From NCBI GenBank assembly GCA_046290495.1, contig JBKAGT010000005.1:434001-498000 (forward strand): a stretch of DNA of 64,000 nt, in the 5' to 3' direction. The notes under the pieces were generated by a model. It was not told the DNA's origin and did not search any database. It saw nothing but the letters and a program-made list of their open reading frames with translations. Position numbers and translations under genes: made by a program. The DNA is from PGYR01 sp046290495. GTDB taxonomy: Bacteria > Bacteroidota > Ignavibacteria > Kapaibacteriales > UBA2268. Below are positions 1-9,999 of this stretch, piece after piece; within the stretch, counting starts at the first letter, position 1, and every line of letters begins with the position of its first letter.

Positions 1-29
1 GCACCGCCACAAGATAAAGATCCAAGTTT

Positions 30-185
30 CTAAAAAACTTGTGATGCAATTATCAAACCGCTTGTAAGTATTAGATTTATTAGCAAGATAACCGTCATTA
101 GTTTATATTTTTTTTCAACGAAAAAATATAGTGCAGGTGCTAATAGTATTACGAAAGTAATGAGTCCTGAAATAAATAGAAACAT
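30..185 (-). CDS. small two-helix membrane protein, unknown
   Basis: A 51-codon reading frame opens with ATG and ends in TAG. The product is almost entirely two hydrophobic helices (about residues 3-23 and 29-47) joined by a short charged turn (EKKYK), so a small inner-membrane protein is plausible. It is divergent from ffh. The sequence beyond its stop runs off the window edge, so an operon partner cannot be judged. I do not recognise the family. The frame could be fortuitous in AT-rich DNA, although two well-formed membrane helices argue for a real gene. Confidence 0.45.
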   Translation of the reverse strand: MFLFISGLITFVILLAPALYFFVEKKYKLMTVILLINLILTSGLIIASQVF

Positions 186-222
186 ATCAATTTTAATCCC
201 TTAGAAATAATAACATTAGAGC

Positions 223-253
223 TTGCTTATAAGTAAAAGTTATTTTATTTTTG
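223..253 (+). promoter_or_regulatory. Bacteroidota-type promoter for ffh
   Basis: TTG at 223-225 is followed after 20 nt by TATTTTTG at 246-253, an exact match to the Bacteroidota -7 element TAnnTTTG. Transcription would start near 260, leaving a leader of about 25 nt before the ffh ATG. Confidence 0.55.
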
Positions 254-284
254 TAGTCTTATAAAAATGAATAACTGAAAATAA

Positions 285-1625
285 ATGTTTAATAGCTTAC
301 AAGAAAAATTAGAAGTAACATTAAAGAAATTTCGCGGTCAAAGCAAGATAACTGAAGAAAATATTTCTGAAGCTATGCGTGAAATTCGACGTGCTTTACT
401 TGAAGCAGATGTTCACATTGATGTTGTTAAGAAATTTGTTGAAGATGTAAAAGAAAAAGCAATAGGCAGTGAAGTAAAAGGTAAGTTATTACCTGATCAA
501 CTAATTGTTAAAATCGTGAATGATGAATTAGTTGAACTCATGGGTAGTAAAAAAGCAGATATTAAAATTGCTTCAGGAAAACCTACTGTAATTTTAGTTG
601 CAGGACTTCAAGGTTCTGGTAAAACTACTTTTTGTGGTAAACTTGCCAAAAACCTTAGAAAAAAAGGTCGTCAACCCCTTCTTGTAGCTTGTGATGTATA
701 CAGACCAGCTGCAATAGATCAATTAAAGACCTTAGGTGATCAGATAAAAACTCCTGTTTTCACTGAAGACGGAAATATGGATCCCGTAGAAATCTCTAAG
801 AACGCAATGGAGTATGCTCGTAAATTTGGACGTGACACAATCATAGTTGATACTGCAGGTAGATTGACTATAGACGAAAAAATGATGGATGAAGTTGAGA
901 ACATCAGCAAAGCTGTTGACCCAACAGAAACATTATTCGTTTGTGATGCTATGATAGGTCAAGATGCAGTCACTACTGCTAAAGCTTTTCATGAAAAACT
1001 AGAACTTTCTGGTGTAGTATTAACCAAATTAGATGGTGACACCAGAGGTGGTGCTGCATTATCTGTATTGCATGTAGTTGGTAAACCAATAAAGTATGTT
1101 GGTACAGGTGAAACAGTTGATGATTTAGAACCATTTCACCCTGAAAGGATTGCTTCTAGAATATTAGGTATGGGTGACATACTTACATTAGTAGAAAAAG
1201 CTGAAGCACAAATAGATAAAAAAGAAGCAGCTGAACTAGAAGAAAAAATAAGAAAGAATGAATTTACTTTTGATGATTTTTTAAGTCAATTAAAAGCAAT
1301 TCAAAAGATGGGTTCGCTTAAAGATTTATTAGGTATGATTCCTGGTATGGACAAGCAACTAAAAAATGTCAATGTTGACGATGGCGCTTTTAAGAAAGTT
1401 GAAGCTATCATACAGTCGATGACCAAAAAAGAAAGAACTAATCCTAAAATTATCAACGGCTCTCGCAGAATGAGAATAGCCAAAGGTAGTGGCACTAAAG
1501 TTCAAGATGTTAATAGGTTAATTAAGCAATTCGATGATATGGGCAAAATGCTTAAAAACATATCTCGAGGCAAAAAATCTAGGATGCTTGGTGGTTTAGG
1601 TTTAGGAAAATTTGGTATTAAATAA
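285..1625 (+). CDS. ffh: signal recognition particle protein Ffh (SRP54)
   Basis: GTPase subunit of the signal recognition particle. It binds 4.5S RNA and hydrophobic signal sequences of nascent chains and docks with FtsY at the membrane. The N-terminal helical domain (1-90) is followed by the G domain with the P-loop GLQGSGKTT (107-115), DTAGR (189-193) and TKLDGD (247-252). A methionine-rich M domain begins around residue 320 and the chain ends in a glycine-rich tail. The 446-residue length is normal and all key motifs are intact. rpsP follows 46 nt downstream on the same strand, a common pairing. Confidence 0.97.
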   Translation: MFNSLQEKLEVTLKKFRGQSKITEENISEAMREIRRALLEADVHIDVVKKFVEDVKEKAIGSEVKGKLLPDQLIVKIVNDELVELMGSKKADIKIASGKPTVILVAGLQGSGKTTFCGKLAKNLRKKGRQPLLVACDVYRPAAIDQLKTLGDQIKTPVFTEDGNMDPVEISKNAMEYARKFGRDTIIVDTAGRLTIDEKMMDEVENISKAVDPTETLFVCDAMIGQDAVTTAKAFHEKLELSGVVLTKLDGDTRGGAALSVLHVVGKPIKYVGTGETVDDLEPFHPERIASRILGMGDILTLVEKAEAQIDKKEAAELEEKIRKNEFTFDDFLSQLKAIQKMGSLKDLLGMIPGMDKQLKNVNVDDGAFKKVEAIIQSMTKKERTNPKIINGSRRMRIAKGSGTKVQDVNRLIKQFDDMGKMLKNISRGKKSRMLGGLGLGKFGIK

Positions 1626-1671
1626 AATTGAAATTAAATTGCAGTAATTAATAAGGTAATATTACAAAAAT

Positions 1672-2124
1672 ATGGTTAAATTAAGACTAAGAAGAAAAGG
1701 GCGTAAAGGTTACCCCGTATACGATGTTGTCGCTGTTGATAGCAGAAGAAAAAGAGACGGTGCATACATTGAAAGACTTGGGTATTTCGACCCTAACACA
1801 AGTCCAAATACAGTGAATTTGGATGATTCTAGAGCTATTTATTGGTTAAATGAAGGAGCTCAACCTACTCAAACAGTTAGAAATATTTTGAGTTATGAAG
1901 GTGTACTTTTGAAAAGAGCACTTTTATTTAAAGGTTTAGATGAAGATCAAATTGCTGAGCAAATTACTAAGCACAAAGAAACTGCTTTAGCAAGACACGA
2001 AAGATTGAAAAAAGCAAGGAAAGCTAAGAAAGCTAAACCTGCTGAAGAAGAAGTAAAGGAAGAAGAAGCTGCTGAATCTACAGAAGAAACTTCTGAAGAG
2101 ACTGAAGAGTCTACTGAATCTTAG
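1672..2124 (+). CDS. rpsP: 30S ribosomal protein S16
   Basis: Small-subunit ribosomal protein S16. The first 80 or so residues form the S16 core, opening MVKLRLRRKGRKG with YDVVAVDSRRKRDG and the GYFDPN motif. The remaining residues, about 120-150, are a Glu/Lys/Ala-rich acidic tail. At 150 residues it is much longer than the roughly 80-residue E. coli protein, but long charged tails are usual in Bacteroidota S16. It sits in an operon-like arrangement with ffh and is closed by a strong terminator 29 nt after the stop. Confidence 0.97.
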   Translation: MVKLRLRRKGRKGYPVYDVVAVDSRRKRDGAYIERLGYFDPNTSPNTVNLDDSRAIYWLNEGAQPTQTVRNILSYEGVLLKRALLFKGLDEDQIAEQITKHKETALARHERLKKARKAKKAKPAEEEVKEEEAAESTEETSEETEESTES

Positions 2125-2152
2125 AACAATTTTTCTATTAAGATTTTAAATC

Positions 2153-2183
2153 AGCTAGCTATTTATAAATAGCTAGCTTTTTT
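2153..2183 (+). terminator. intrinsic terminator after rpsP
   Basis: A perfect 11-bp inverted repeat (AGCTAGCTATT / AATAGCTAGCT) around a short TATA loop is followed by a run of six T. It ends the ffh-rpsP transcript. The mnmD start codon lies only 5 nt after the T run. Confidence 0.85.
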
Positions 2184-2187
2184 GTTT

Positions 2188-2847
2188 ATGTACAAAATTG
2201 TCTTGACTAAAGATGGTTCCCACACTATAATATCACCTATTACAGGAGATACATATCATTCCATGGGTGGCGCTATTTCAGAGTCTCACTATGTTTATAT
2301 TGAAAATGGATTTTTATTTAAGCAGAATTCATTGAATTATAATAGAGATATAAATATTCTTGAAATTGGTTTTGGTACAGGGCTCAATTGCTTTCTTACT
2401 AGACTAAACCAACAGAATCACAGAATAAAATATACAGCGCTTGAACCTTACCCATTGCCAAATCAAATTATTAATAATCTTAATTATAAAGAAATATTAA
2501 ATAAAGAAACTAAATTTTTTGATTTAATACATAAGTCTAAAATTAACTTTGAATTTGACTACAAAGATGAATTCTATTTCGAATTTATAAATCAAAGGTT
2601 AGAATACTATAAAGATGATAAGAAGTTTGATATAATATACTATGATGGTTTCGCTAAAAGTAAAGATTCTAAAATATGGGGATCTTCTAACATATATAAA
2701 TTAACTAACCTACTCACCAAAGAAGGAATTATGGTAACTTATGCTTCAAATACTTATATTAAAAAAGAATTAAAGAGTTGTGGTTTTGAGTATGAAGTAT
2801 TACCAGGAGCATTAGGAAAACGAGAAATGTTAAGAGTTAGTTGGTAG
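2188..2847 (+). CDS. mnmD: MnmD-like tRNA (mnm5s2U34) methyltransferase
   Basis: Likely SAM-dependent methyltransferase finishing 5-methylaminomethyl-2-thiouridine at the wobble base of tRNAs (DUF752 family, the methyltransferase half of E. coli MnmC). Family marks are DTYHSMGGAISESHYVYI near residues 20-40, the SAM site ILEIGFGTGLN, and DGFAKSKDSKIW in place of the usual DAFAPxxxPxxW. No FAD oxidase domain is attached, so it is the stand-alone MnmD form typical of this clade. The ATG at 2188 is preferred to a TTG two codons upstream that lies in the terminator T run. Its end overlaps the convergent kinase gene by 11 nt. Confidence 0.85.
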   Translation: MYKIVLTKDGSHTIISPITGDTYHSMGGAISESHYVYIENGFLFKQNSLNYNRDINILEIGFGTGLNCFLTRLNQQNHRIKYTALEPYPLPNQIINNLNYKEILNKETKFFDLIHKSKINFEFDYKDEFYFEFINQRLEYYKDDKKFDIIYYDGFAKSKDSKIWGSSNIYKLTNLLTKEGIMVTYASNTYIKKELKSCGFEYEVLPGALGKREMLRVSW

Positions 2848-4735
2848 ATGGTAATTCAAATGTAACAGTCGTACCTTTACCTTCTTCTGACTCTATCCAA
2901 ATATCCCCATTATTCATGTCAACGAATGACTTACTTAAGATTAATCCAATTCCAGTTCCTCTCTCCCCTTCTGTACCAAATCTTGAATCTTTGTCATTGT
3001 AAATAGAGAATATATTCTTTAACGTATCTTTATCTATGCCGATGCCTTTATCAGTGATATTTAGAGTGGCTTTGTTATTGATATTTTCTATGTTTACCAC
3101 TACCTTGCTATTTTTATCAGAATATTTGATTGAATTAGATATTAAATTCTTTACTACAATTGATACTAAATTAGGGTCAGCGTAGGCAAAAACTTCTTCA
3201 CCATTAGTATAAACTAAGTCTATATGTTTTTGTTCTGCTTTGACTCTATAGTGATCAACATACTTTTTAACTAAGTAATTTATAGCAAATTTCTCAGGAT
3301 AGTTTTCTATCTCATTCTTTTGTAATTTAGCCCACGTGAGTAAGTTCTCTAGAAGTAACATAAGGTTATTAGATGCATCTTTTATGGTATCTAATGATTT
3401 TTTGACCTCTTCTTCATCCATGTCATTATAGTAATCAGCTAAAACTGTTGTAATGTTTTTGAATCCACTCAATGGGTTTTTTAAATCATGAGCTATAATT
3501 GTAAAGATTTTATCTTTTGTTACATTAGTCTCTTCTAACATCTTATTTGTTTCATTCAGTTGTTTATTGAGATTTTGTAGCTTTTCATTATTTCTTAGAT
3601 TTGTTCGATACTTAGAGTAAAGCAAAATTGCAATAAATATAAGAAGTATTGCTAAGCTTATTATAGCTATGGTTATAACTCTCGAAATCTGTCTGTCTTT
3701 TTGAAGTATCTCTATTTCTTTATTTTTCTTCTGTAATACGAACTCCTCATGCAGTTTTTGGATTCTTCTGTTTTGTTCTACATTATAAATACTATCTTTT
3801 GTCTTATTAAAGTTCTTACTATATTCTAATGCCTTTTCATAATTTTTATTTTCTTCATATAACTTTGACAAATAAAAATAACTATCCGCAAGAACAGCTT
3901 TTGCATTAAGTTCTTGTGCAATTGATAATGCACTCTCCAAATTAGATGCCGCAGTATTGTATTTTTCTAAGCTAATAAAAACTTGTCCAAGATTATTCAG
4001 CGTCTTAGCTTCACCTACACGGTCATTAATATTTTGACTTATTTCTAGTGACCTGTAGAAATACTCTAGTGCTGTATAATTATCACCTTTTTGCAAGTGT
4101 ACAATACCCAGATTATTGTAGCTATGTAACAAACCAACTAAATCATTAATCTCTTTACTTGCCTCAAATGCGAGGTTGTAGTATTTCATAGAGCTGTCTA
4201 TTTGATTGTCATTCCAATAGATGGATGCCATATTATTATATGATTGAATCAATAGTGGCTTATCATTAAAATTTTTAATGATATTAAATGAACGAAGTAA
4301 ATAATCTAAAGCTAATTGATAATCTTTTATATTGTTATATATTAAACCAATATTATTCAATGCTATAGCTTTTTGTTTTTGATTATTATTCACTTCTGAA
4401 ACTTTTAATGCTTCAATATATTTATCCATGGCATATTCGTTACTACTTACATACCTGTAAGTGTCACCTATTCCATTTAAAAATTTGAATCTATATATTG
4501 AATCTAATTTAGGATTTTCCTTTAATAGGTCTAGGGCTTCGTTAGCGTAGTCTATACCTTTTAAAGGCAAAACATTTCTGTATTCTAGTAGGAGTGAGTA
4601 GTGAATGTCTACTATTTCCTTTTTTGAAATATTAGGTAGCTTTAACTGCTCTTCTAGCTCATCCGTTCTGTCATCGGCTAGAGTAGTAGCTATTACAAAT
4701 ATAAAAACAATAAATATTGATGTTAAAAACTTCAC
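2837..4735 (-). CDS. TPR-domain membrane histidine kinase
   Basis: Two-component sensor kinase of 632 residues. A signal peptide (about 1-20) is followed by around seven tetratricopeptide repeats (30-320) facing the periplasm, a short coiled coil, a transmembrane helix (about 355-375) and a second coiled coil. The HisKA box reads FTIIAHDLKNPLSGF, and a complete HATPase domain carries NLISNSIKYS, DKGIGID and GTGIGL. There is no receiver domain, so the phosphoryl acceptor is elsewhere. The start is GTG, 4 nt after the stop of the upstream YfhO-like gene, which points to co-translation. The H-box closely resembles that of the receiver kinase at 35684-36778, suggesting paralogous kinase modules. 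The sensed signal is unknown. Confidence 0.88.
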   Translation of the reverse strand: MKFLTSIFIVFIFVIATTLADDRTDELEEQLKLPNISKKEIVDIHYSLLLEYRNVLPLKGIDYANEALDLLKENPKLDSIYRFKFLNGIGDTYRYVSSNEYAMDKYIEALKVSEVNNNQKQKAIALNNIGLIYNNIKDYQLALDYLLRSFNIIKNFNDKPLLIQSYNNMASIYWNDNQIDSSMKYYNLAFEASKEINDLVGLLHSYNNLGIVHLQKGDNYTALEYFYRSLEISQNINDRVGEAKTLNNLGQVFISLEKYNTAASNLESALSIAQELNAKAVLADSYFYLSKLYEENKNYEKALEYSKNFNKTKDSIYNVEQNRRIQKLHEEFVLQKKNKEIEILQKDRQISRVITIAIISLAILLIFIAILLYSKYRTNLRNNEKLQNLNKQLNETNKMLEETNVTKDKIFTIIAHDLKNPLSGFKNITTVLADYYNDMDEEEVKKSLDTIKDASNNLMLLLENLLTWAKLQKNEIENYPEKFAINYLVKKYVDHYRVKAEQKHIDLVYTNGEEVFAYADPNLVSIVVKNLISNSIKYSDKNSKVVVNIENINNKATLNITDKGIGIDKDTLKNIFSIYNDKDSRFGTEGERGTGIGLILSKSFVDMNNGDIWIESEEGKGTTVTFELPSTN

Positions 4736-4739
4736 TTAA

Positions 4740-6992
4740 CTATATTTCTTTTTTCCAGAAAATAAATAACCCTATTGATGATAAAAGCAATGTTAGAATA
4801 GATACCAAACCACCTGTCTTGAATGTTTCTGAATCATATTCAAGTGTAACTTGATTTTCTCCCTTTTCAAGTTTAATAGCTCTGAAGCAATAGTCTGCTC
4901 TCAGAACATCAACATCTTTATTATTAACTTTTGCTTTCCACGAAGGGTAATATACTTCACTTAAAACTAAGAATCCATCAGTAGAATTGCTTATTTTGTA
5001 GGAAATCTTATTATTAGTGTATTCAGTGCATTCGATATTGTAATCGGGGACCTGATCTGAATTTTTAAAGTCTATTTCTTTTTCTAACAATACTGTTTTT
5101 TTTAGATCAAATTGACCGGACTCCATTATACCAGCAATTTTTTCTTCATCAACTATATGAGCATTGTTGACAAACCACGCATTACCAAATCTATCTTTAT
5201 TCTCAAAAAATCTGGGTGCATTAATTGACCTATCAATTCCGACAGAATATCTAACATTTCTTATATCCATATTCAAATCTTTATTCGGCATTGGTGGGTT
5301 TACCCTCTTTAATATTAATGGGTTATAACCTTCAGTCAACATGATCTTATCTACCATACCTTGATTTCTTTTCATAGCCATATACCTAACTGGCTCATAC
5401 ATCCTCATATTAACTCTAAAAATGTCTTCTGGTAATTTTGGTTTAAACGATTTGCTAAACTCATTTGGCATATTATAACCACGAGGTATCTGAGTTTCTG
5501 TAGGGTTAAAATCACTTTTGTTAAAGTCCTCACCAAATGAATATAAGTCAATAAATATAATAAGAATAAACATAGACCCAGATATCATTATATTCAATTT
5601 TTTATTAGCAGAAAGCCAAGCTAAAGTAATACCAACCAATAACATAAATATTGAACCAATAGCTCGAGATTCGATATCAGATACTAGCATATCAGGAGTT
5701 TCAAATCCACTGTAAAATAGACCACTAACAATCATTATTGCAAGTAAAAATGGAATTCCAAAACCAATGTACAGTGAGTAATCATTTTTAAGCTTTTGTT
5801 CAAATAGTGAATCAAATCCAAACCCAGCTAAAATACTCATCGAAAGTGTAGTAAAAAATAATATTCTTCCTGGCATTCTGAAAGTATCGATATAGGGTAA
5901 ATTATAAAGTATGTCATAGAAAAAAGAGTTACTCCCCAATGCAAATAGAAACCCAAATAGGGCTATAAAACCGAATATTTTAGATGCAAAGCTTTTGTAT
6001 TTTCTCACTAAATAGAACAAGGCGAATGCTAATATTAAAACACCGAAATAAAATGAAGTTTCCCAATAATAATACACACCTTGCTTGCCATTGTAAGTCA
6101 AATAAAATGTAGAATTTCTTAAATCCTCTCCTGTAACCTTTCCAAACATATTTGGAACAATAGATGAAAGCGCTTGTTTGAAATGAAGTGAGCCTTCAGT
6201 AGAAAAATCATAATTTACTACATCTCTTTGAGATAAATCTGCTAACTCTTGAGCAGGAAGCAGTTGAACTGAGAATAATCCGTAAGCTATTAATAGAGTG
6301 CATATAGTTGAAATAACTAATTTAACTTTATTTAGTTCTTTATCTTTTATAGATTTAATCAAATAGCCAAGTGAAAACAAACCTATAAATATGAATTCAT
6401 ATAGTATAGTTTGTGGATGTCCAGCAAGAATAGAAAACCCTAGAATTAAACCTGCTATCAATGAATAATAAATCTTTGATCTTGTAAATGATTTATTAAG
6501 TAGAGCTAGCACTAATGGGAGCCATGCTAGTTGATATATTATCATAGGGTGTATAGAATGACTAACCATAAGCATTGAGAAACTATAACCAATAGCTGCT
6601 ATCATTGAGCCATATCTACTTATCCCAAATGATTTCGCAAATGTAAAAGTAGTCAATTGCGAAATAAAGTAATGTAATATAATCACAAGCTGTAAAGCAG
6701 CAAACGGTAGTTTTCCATCTGATACGAATAAATCTAAAAACCTATTAAGTGGGTAGAAGAAACCTGTCTGAACATCTGCAAAGAAAGGCATCCCACCAAA
6801 AGTATAAGGGTTCCAAAATGGAATGCCATCGGATGTAGCAGCAAAGTTTTGAAAAGGATAGACATACTCAACTATATCCTCCCAGAAGAAAGCATCTCCA
6901 ATAATGTTTCCCCAAAAAAAGATTAAAGTGGTAAGAATTGCTACAATTGATGCAAAAAAGTATTCAGATTTTAATATTCTATTTATATCCAT
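4740..6992 (-). CDS. YfhO-family polytopic membrane protein
   Basis: Large inner-membrane protein (750 residues) with about 12 hydrophobic helices, a roughly 180-residue extracytoplasmic region near 490-720 and a final helix. The opening region, with EDIVEYVYPFQNF and IPFWNPYTFGGMPFFADVQ, matches the YfhO/GT-C-like family. In Firmicutes YfhO acts in glycosylation of lipoteichoic acid or other envelope polymers; here the substrate is unknown. The segment VLSEVYYPSWKAKVNNKDV is the conserved C-terminal beta domain of the family. The gene is immediately upstream of, and probably co-transcribed with, the TPR kinase. Confidence 0.8.
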   Translation of the reverse strand: MDINRILKSEYFFASIVAILTTLIFFWGNIIGDAFFWEDIVEYVYPFQNFAATSDGIPFWNPYTFGGMPFFADVQTGFFYPLNRFLDLFVSDGKLPFAALQLVIILHYFISQLTTFTFAKSFGISRYGSMIAAIGYSFSMLMVSHSIHPMIIYQLAWLPLVLALLNKSFTRSKIYYSLIAGLILGFSILAGHPQTILYEFIFIGLFSLGYLIKSIKDKELNKVKLVISTICTLLIAYGLFSVQLLPAQELADLSQRDVVNYDFSTEGSLHFKQALSSIVPNMFGKVTGEDLRNSTFYLTYNGKQGVYYYWETSFYFGVLILAFALFYLVRKYKSFASKIFGFIALFGFLFALGSNSFFYDILYNLPYIDTFRMPGRILFFTTLSMSILAGFGFDSLFEQKLKNDYSLYIGFGIPFLLAIMIVSGLFYSGFETPDMLVSDIESRAIGSIFMLLVGITLAWLSANKKLNIMISGSMFILIIFIDLYSFGEDFNKSDFNPTETQIPRGYNMPNEFSKSFKPKLPEDIFRVNMRMYEPVRYMAMKRNQGMVDKIMLTEGYNPLILKRVNPPMPNKDLNMDIRNVRYSVGIDRSINAPRFFENKDRFGNAWFVNNAHIVDEEKIAGIMESGQFDLKKTVLLEKEIDFKNSDQVPDYNIECTEYTNNKISYKISNSTDGFLVLSEVYYPSWKAKVNNKDVDVLRADYCFRAIKLEKGENQVTLEYDSETFKTGGLVSILTLLLSSIGLFIFWKKEI

Positions 6993-7156
6993 ACAACTTT
7001 CGTATTAATGTGTTTATATTTTATTTAAACTATGTCTAAGTTTTACTCGTATATAGTTTTTTATATTAATAAATTAGACAATTGTAAATATACGATTTTA
7101 ATAGAAAGCTTAAAATAAATAAAATATGAATTTGTAAAGCTTTTAGGAGATTAGAA

Positions 7157-7609
7157 ATGAGTTTTGAAGAGAAAATTAATGAAGATATGAAAACTGCATT
7201 AAAAGCAGGAGAGAAAAAAAAATTAGAAACACTTAGATCATTAAGAGCAATGATTCTTGAATTTCAAAAAAGTGGTAAGAATGAAGAACTTACAGATGAA
7301 AAAGCAATTGAACTTTTAAATAAAGCAGCAAAAAACAGAAAAGATTCTATCGCAATGTATCTACAAGCTGGTAGAACTGAGTTAGCTGAAAATGAAAAAC
7401 AAGAATTAGAAATCATCCAAGAATATTTGCCAGCACAGTTATCTGAAGAAGAGCTGAATACTATAATTTTATCAATAATTAAAAAAACTGAAGCAAAAGA
7501 AATATCTGACATGGGTAAAGTAATGGGTGTAGCTATGAAAGAAGTAAAAGGTAAAGCTGATGGTAGTGCAGTACAACAAGTAGTAAGAAAATTGCTGAGC
7601 GGAAGTTAA
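7157..7609 (+). CDS. yqeY: GatB/YqeY domain protein
   Basis: A 150-residue YqeY-family protein covering nearly the whole domain (LKAGEKKKLETLRSLRAMI at the N-terminus, EIIQEYLPAQLSEEEL in the middle and a GKVMGVAMKEVKGKADG-type end). The domain is homologous to the tRNA-binding tail of GatB, so a role in tRNA or amidotransferase metabolism is inferred but unproven. It has one of the few clear Shine-Dalgarno sites in the window, AGGAG at 7145-7149, 7 nt before ATG. The stop and the mutS2 start share a base (TAATG), indicating translational coupling. Confidence 0.88.
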   Translation: MSFEEKINEDMKTALKAGEKKKLETLRSLRAMILEFQKSGKNEELTDEKAIELLNKAAKNRKDSIAMYLQAGRTELAENEKQELEIIQEYLPAQLSEEELNTIILSIIKKTEAKEISDMGKVMGVAMKEVKGKADGSAVQQVVRKLLSGS

Positions 7610-9981
7610 TGAACAAACAGCTACAACTACTAAATAGAAGATTATTAAAAGATACAAGATCTGAATTAGAGTTTGGGTCAGTATTAAACGAAATATCGAG
7701 GCATTGTTTAACTAACAAAGCAGTAGAGCTATGTACTCAGATAAAAAAATATTCTGATATAGATGAATTAAACAAAGAGCTTGATATAATTTATGAAATC
7801 GGATTATTACTAAGAGACGACAAAGAATTACCTTTAGGCAGTGCTAGAGATATAGATTCATTCCTTAAGAAAGCACAAATACATAACTCAGCCTTAGAGC
7901 CATTAGAGTTGTTGAAAATTAAAGATAATCTTAGAGCATTCAGATTAGTTTTTAATTTTATTTCTTCTATCCCTGATGATTATTCGAACCTCAAAGAAAT
8001 TTCAAACAATATTCATTTTAATCATTATGTTGAAAAGCATATTGAAGATGCTATAGAAGATAATGGTGAAATAAAAGATGATGCTACTAAGGAATTATAT
8101 AGTATAAGGAAAAAAATCTTATCTACTTCTGATAGATTAAGAAATAGATTAGAATCAATTTTGAAAAAGACTTTCGAAGATGATTTGCTTCAAGAAGACT
8201 TTTATACTCTTAGAGAAGAAAGATTTGTAATTCCAGTAAAAACTGAATTTAAGCGACAAATACCAGGTATAATCCATGGACTATCGAATACAGGGAATAC
8301 AGTATATTTAGAGCCATCAGAGATTATAGAATTGAATAATAGCTTATCTGTACTTAGAAATGAAGAAAAGAAAGAAATAAATAGGATACTTACTAGCTTA
8401 ACCAAAGAAGTAGGAAAAGAAGCCAAAAAATTGGAGATTTCAAACTCAATCATTTACAGACTAGATCTTTCTCAAGCTAAATCAAAGTATGCTAAGAAGT
8501 ATGATGGATTTAAGCCTGAGATTATCAATGATAAATCAATTGATTTAAAAGATATTTATCATCCATTATTGGTTAAGAATAAAAACAAATCCGAAGTTAC
8601 TCCCCTATCAATTAGTTTTGATGAAAGAAAACAAGGACATCTAATTTCTGGACCTAATGCTGGTGGTAAGACAGTTGCGCTAAAAAATATAGGTCTTAAC
8701 CTACTTATGGCCATGTCAGGGATTTATCCTTTAGGTTATTGTAAGACAGGTCTCAGAGATATTTATACAAGTATAGGTGATCATCAATCTATTGAGATGG
8801 ATTTAAGTACATTCTCTTCACAGATGAAAAATATTAAAGATGTGCTTGATGTTGCAGAAGAAGATTCTCTATTCCTTGTTGATGAGATTTGTTCAGGTAC
8901 TGACCCTCAGGAAGGTTCAGCTTTAGCTTCTGGTATCCTTGATACCACTCTGAATTATAATCTTAAGTTTGTTGTTACTACTCACCAATCATCCCTAAAA
9001 ACATACGCATTGAATAAAAAGAATATCGAAAATGCATCTTTAGAATTTGATGAAGAAAATCTAAAGCCAACTTATCATTTCTTACAAGGTGTTCCGGGTA
9101 ATAGTTATGCTTTTAATTTAGCTGAAAGTATAGGTCTTTCTAAGGTAATAATTGATAGATCTAGGTCTTATTTAAATGACAAAAGCACAGAAATAGATAA
9201 AGGTATTGCAGAGATAATACAGTATCGAAAAACGGCTGAAAAACTAAAATTAGATGCTGAGAAAGCTAAAAATATTGCAAAACAAAAAGAAATGGAATAT
9301 GAGAAACTACTTTCTGAACTAAGAAAGAGTAAGGCAGAGTATAAAAACGAAGCGAAAAGACAAGCAACACATATTTTGGACGAAGCTAATAAACTTATTG
9401 AAAATACCATAAGAGAAGTTCAAGAAAACAAAAAGCAAGTAGGTGAGGTTAAAAAAGAATTTGATCGAAAGAAGGAAAAATTAAAAAAATCTTTATCTAC
9501 TCCAAAGACTAAAGAATCTAGAAAAGAAAAAGACGAATTTAATAATGGTGATTCAGTAAGGATAGATGAATACGATACAGTTGGTAAACTTGTAGAATTA
9601 ATTGATAATGAGAAATCTGCAATTGTTGAATTCAATGGCCTCAAATTCAAAACTAAAGTAAATAAACTTACTAAAGTAAAAGAAAAGAATAAGAATATTA
9701 ATACTAACACTTCTAACAAAGATTATATAAAATTTGATGTCGAAACTAGACTTGACATTAGAGGCGAAAGAGTAAACGATGCAATAGCAAAGGTTGAATC
9801 TTTCCTAAATGATGCTATTGTAGCAGGTACTCCGTTTATCACTATACTTCATGGGAAAGGGACTGGGGCATTGCGTTCTGCACTTCACGAATATTTGAAT
9901 TTACAATCTTCATTTTCAAAATACAGAGATGGGAACCTATCTGAAGGTGGTTCTGGAGTAACTATAATAGAATTAAATTAA
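7609..9981 (+). CDS. mutS2: endonuclease MutS2
   Basis: MutS2 (790 residues), an ATPase with a Smr nuclease domain. In other bacteria it suppresses homologous recombination or rescues collided ribosomes. The N-terminal core and clamp helices (1-340) precede the ATPase, which has Walker A SGPNAGGKT (347-355), Walker B LFLVDEICSGTDP (about 420-432) and the H-loop VVTTHQSS. A long charged coiled coil spans about 510-640, followed by a KOW-like segment and a C-terminal Smr domain opening with LDIRG (about 714) and containing HGKGTGALR. Length and motifs are complete. It is coupled to yqeY and followed 18 nt later by the peptidase gene. Confidence 0.95.
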   Translation: MNKQLQLLNRRLLKDTRSELEFGSVLNEISRHCLTNKAVELCTQIKKYSDIDELNKELDIIYEIGLLLRDDKELPLGSARDIDSFLKKAQIHNSALEPLELLKIKDNLRAFRLVFNFISSIPDDYSNLKEISNNIHFNHYVEKHIEDAIEDNGEIKDDATKELYSIRKKILSTSDRLRNRLESILKKTFEDDLLQEDFYTLREERFVIPVKTEFKRQIPGIIHGLSNTGNTVYLEPSEIIELNNSLSVLRNEEKKEINRILTSLTKEVGKEAKKLEISNSIIYRLDLSQAKSKYAKKYDGFKPEIINDKSIDLKDIYHPLLVKNKNKSEVTPLSISFDERKQGHLISGPNAGGKTVALKNIGLNLLMAMSGIYPLGYCKTGLRDIYTSIGDHQSIEMDLSTFSSQMKNIKDVLDVAEEDSLFLVDEICSGTDPQEGSALASGILDTTLNYNLKFVVTTHQSSLKTYALNKKNIENASLEFDEENLKPTYHFLQGVPGNSYAFNLAESIGLSKVIIDRSRSYLNDKSTEIDKGIAEIIQYRKTAEKLKLDAEKAKNIAKQKEMEYEKLLSELRKSKAEYKNEAKRQATHILDEANKLIENTIREVQENKKQVGEVKKEFDRKKEKLKKSLSTPKTKESRKEKDEFNNGDSVRIDEYDTVGKLVELIDNEKSAIVEFNGLKFKTKVNKLTKVKEKNKNINTNTSNKDYIKFDVETRLDIRGERVNDAIAKVESFLNDAIVAGTPFITILHGKGTGALRSALHEYLNLQSSFSKYRDGNLSEGGSGVTIIELN

Positions 9982-9999
9982 CATTTTATAGAGTAAAAT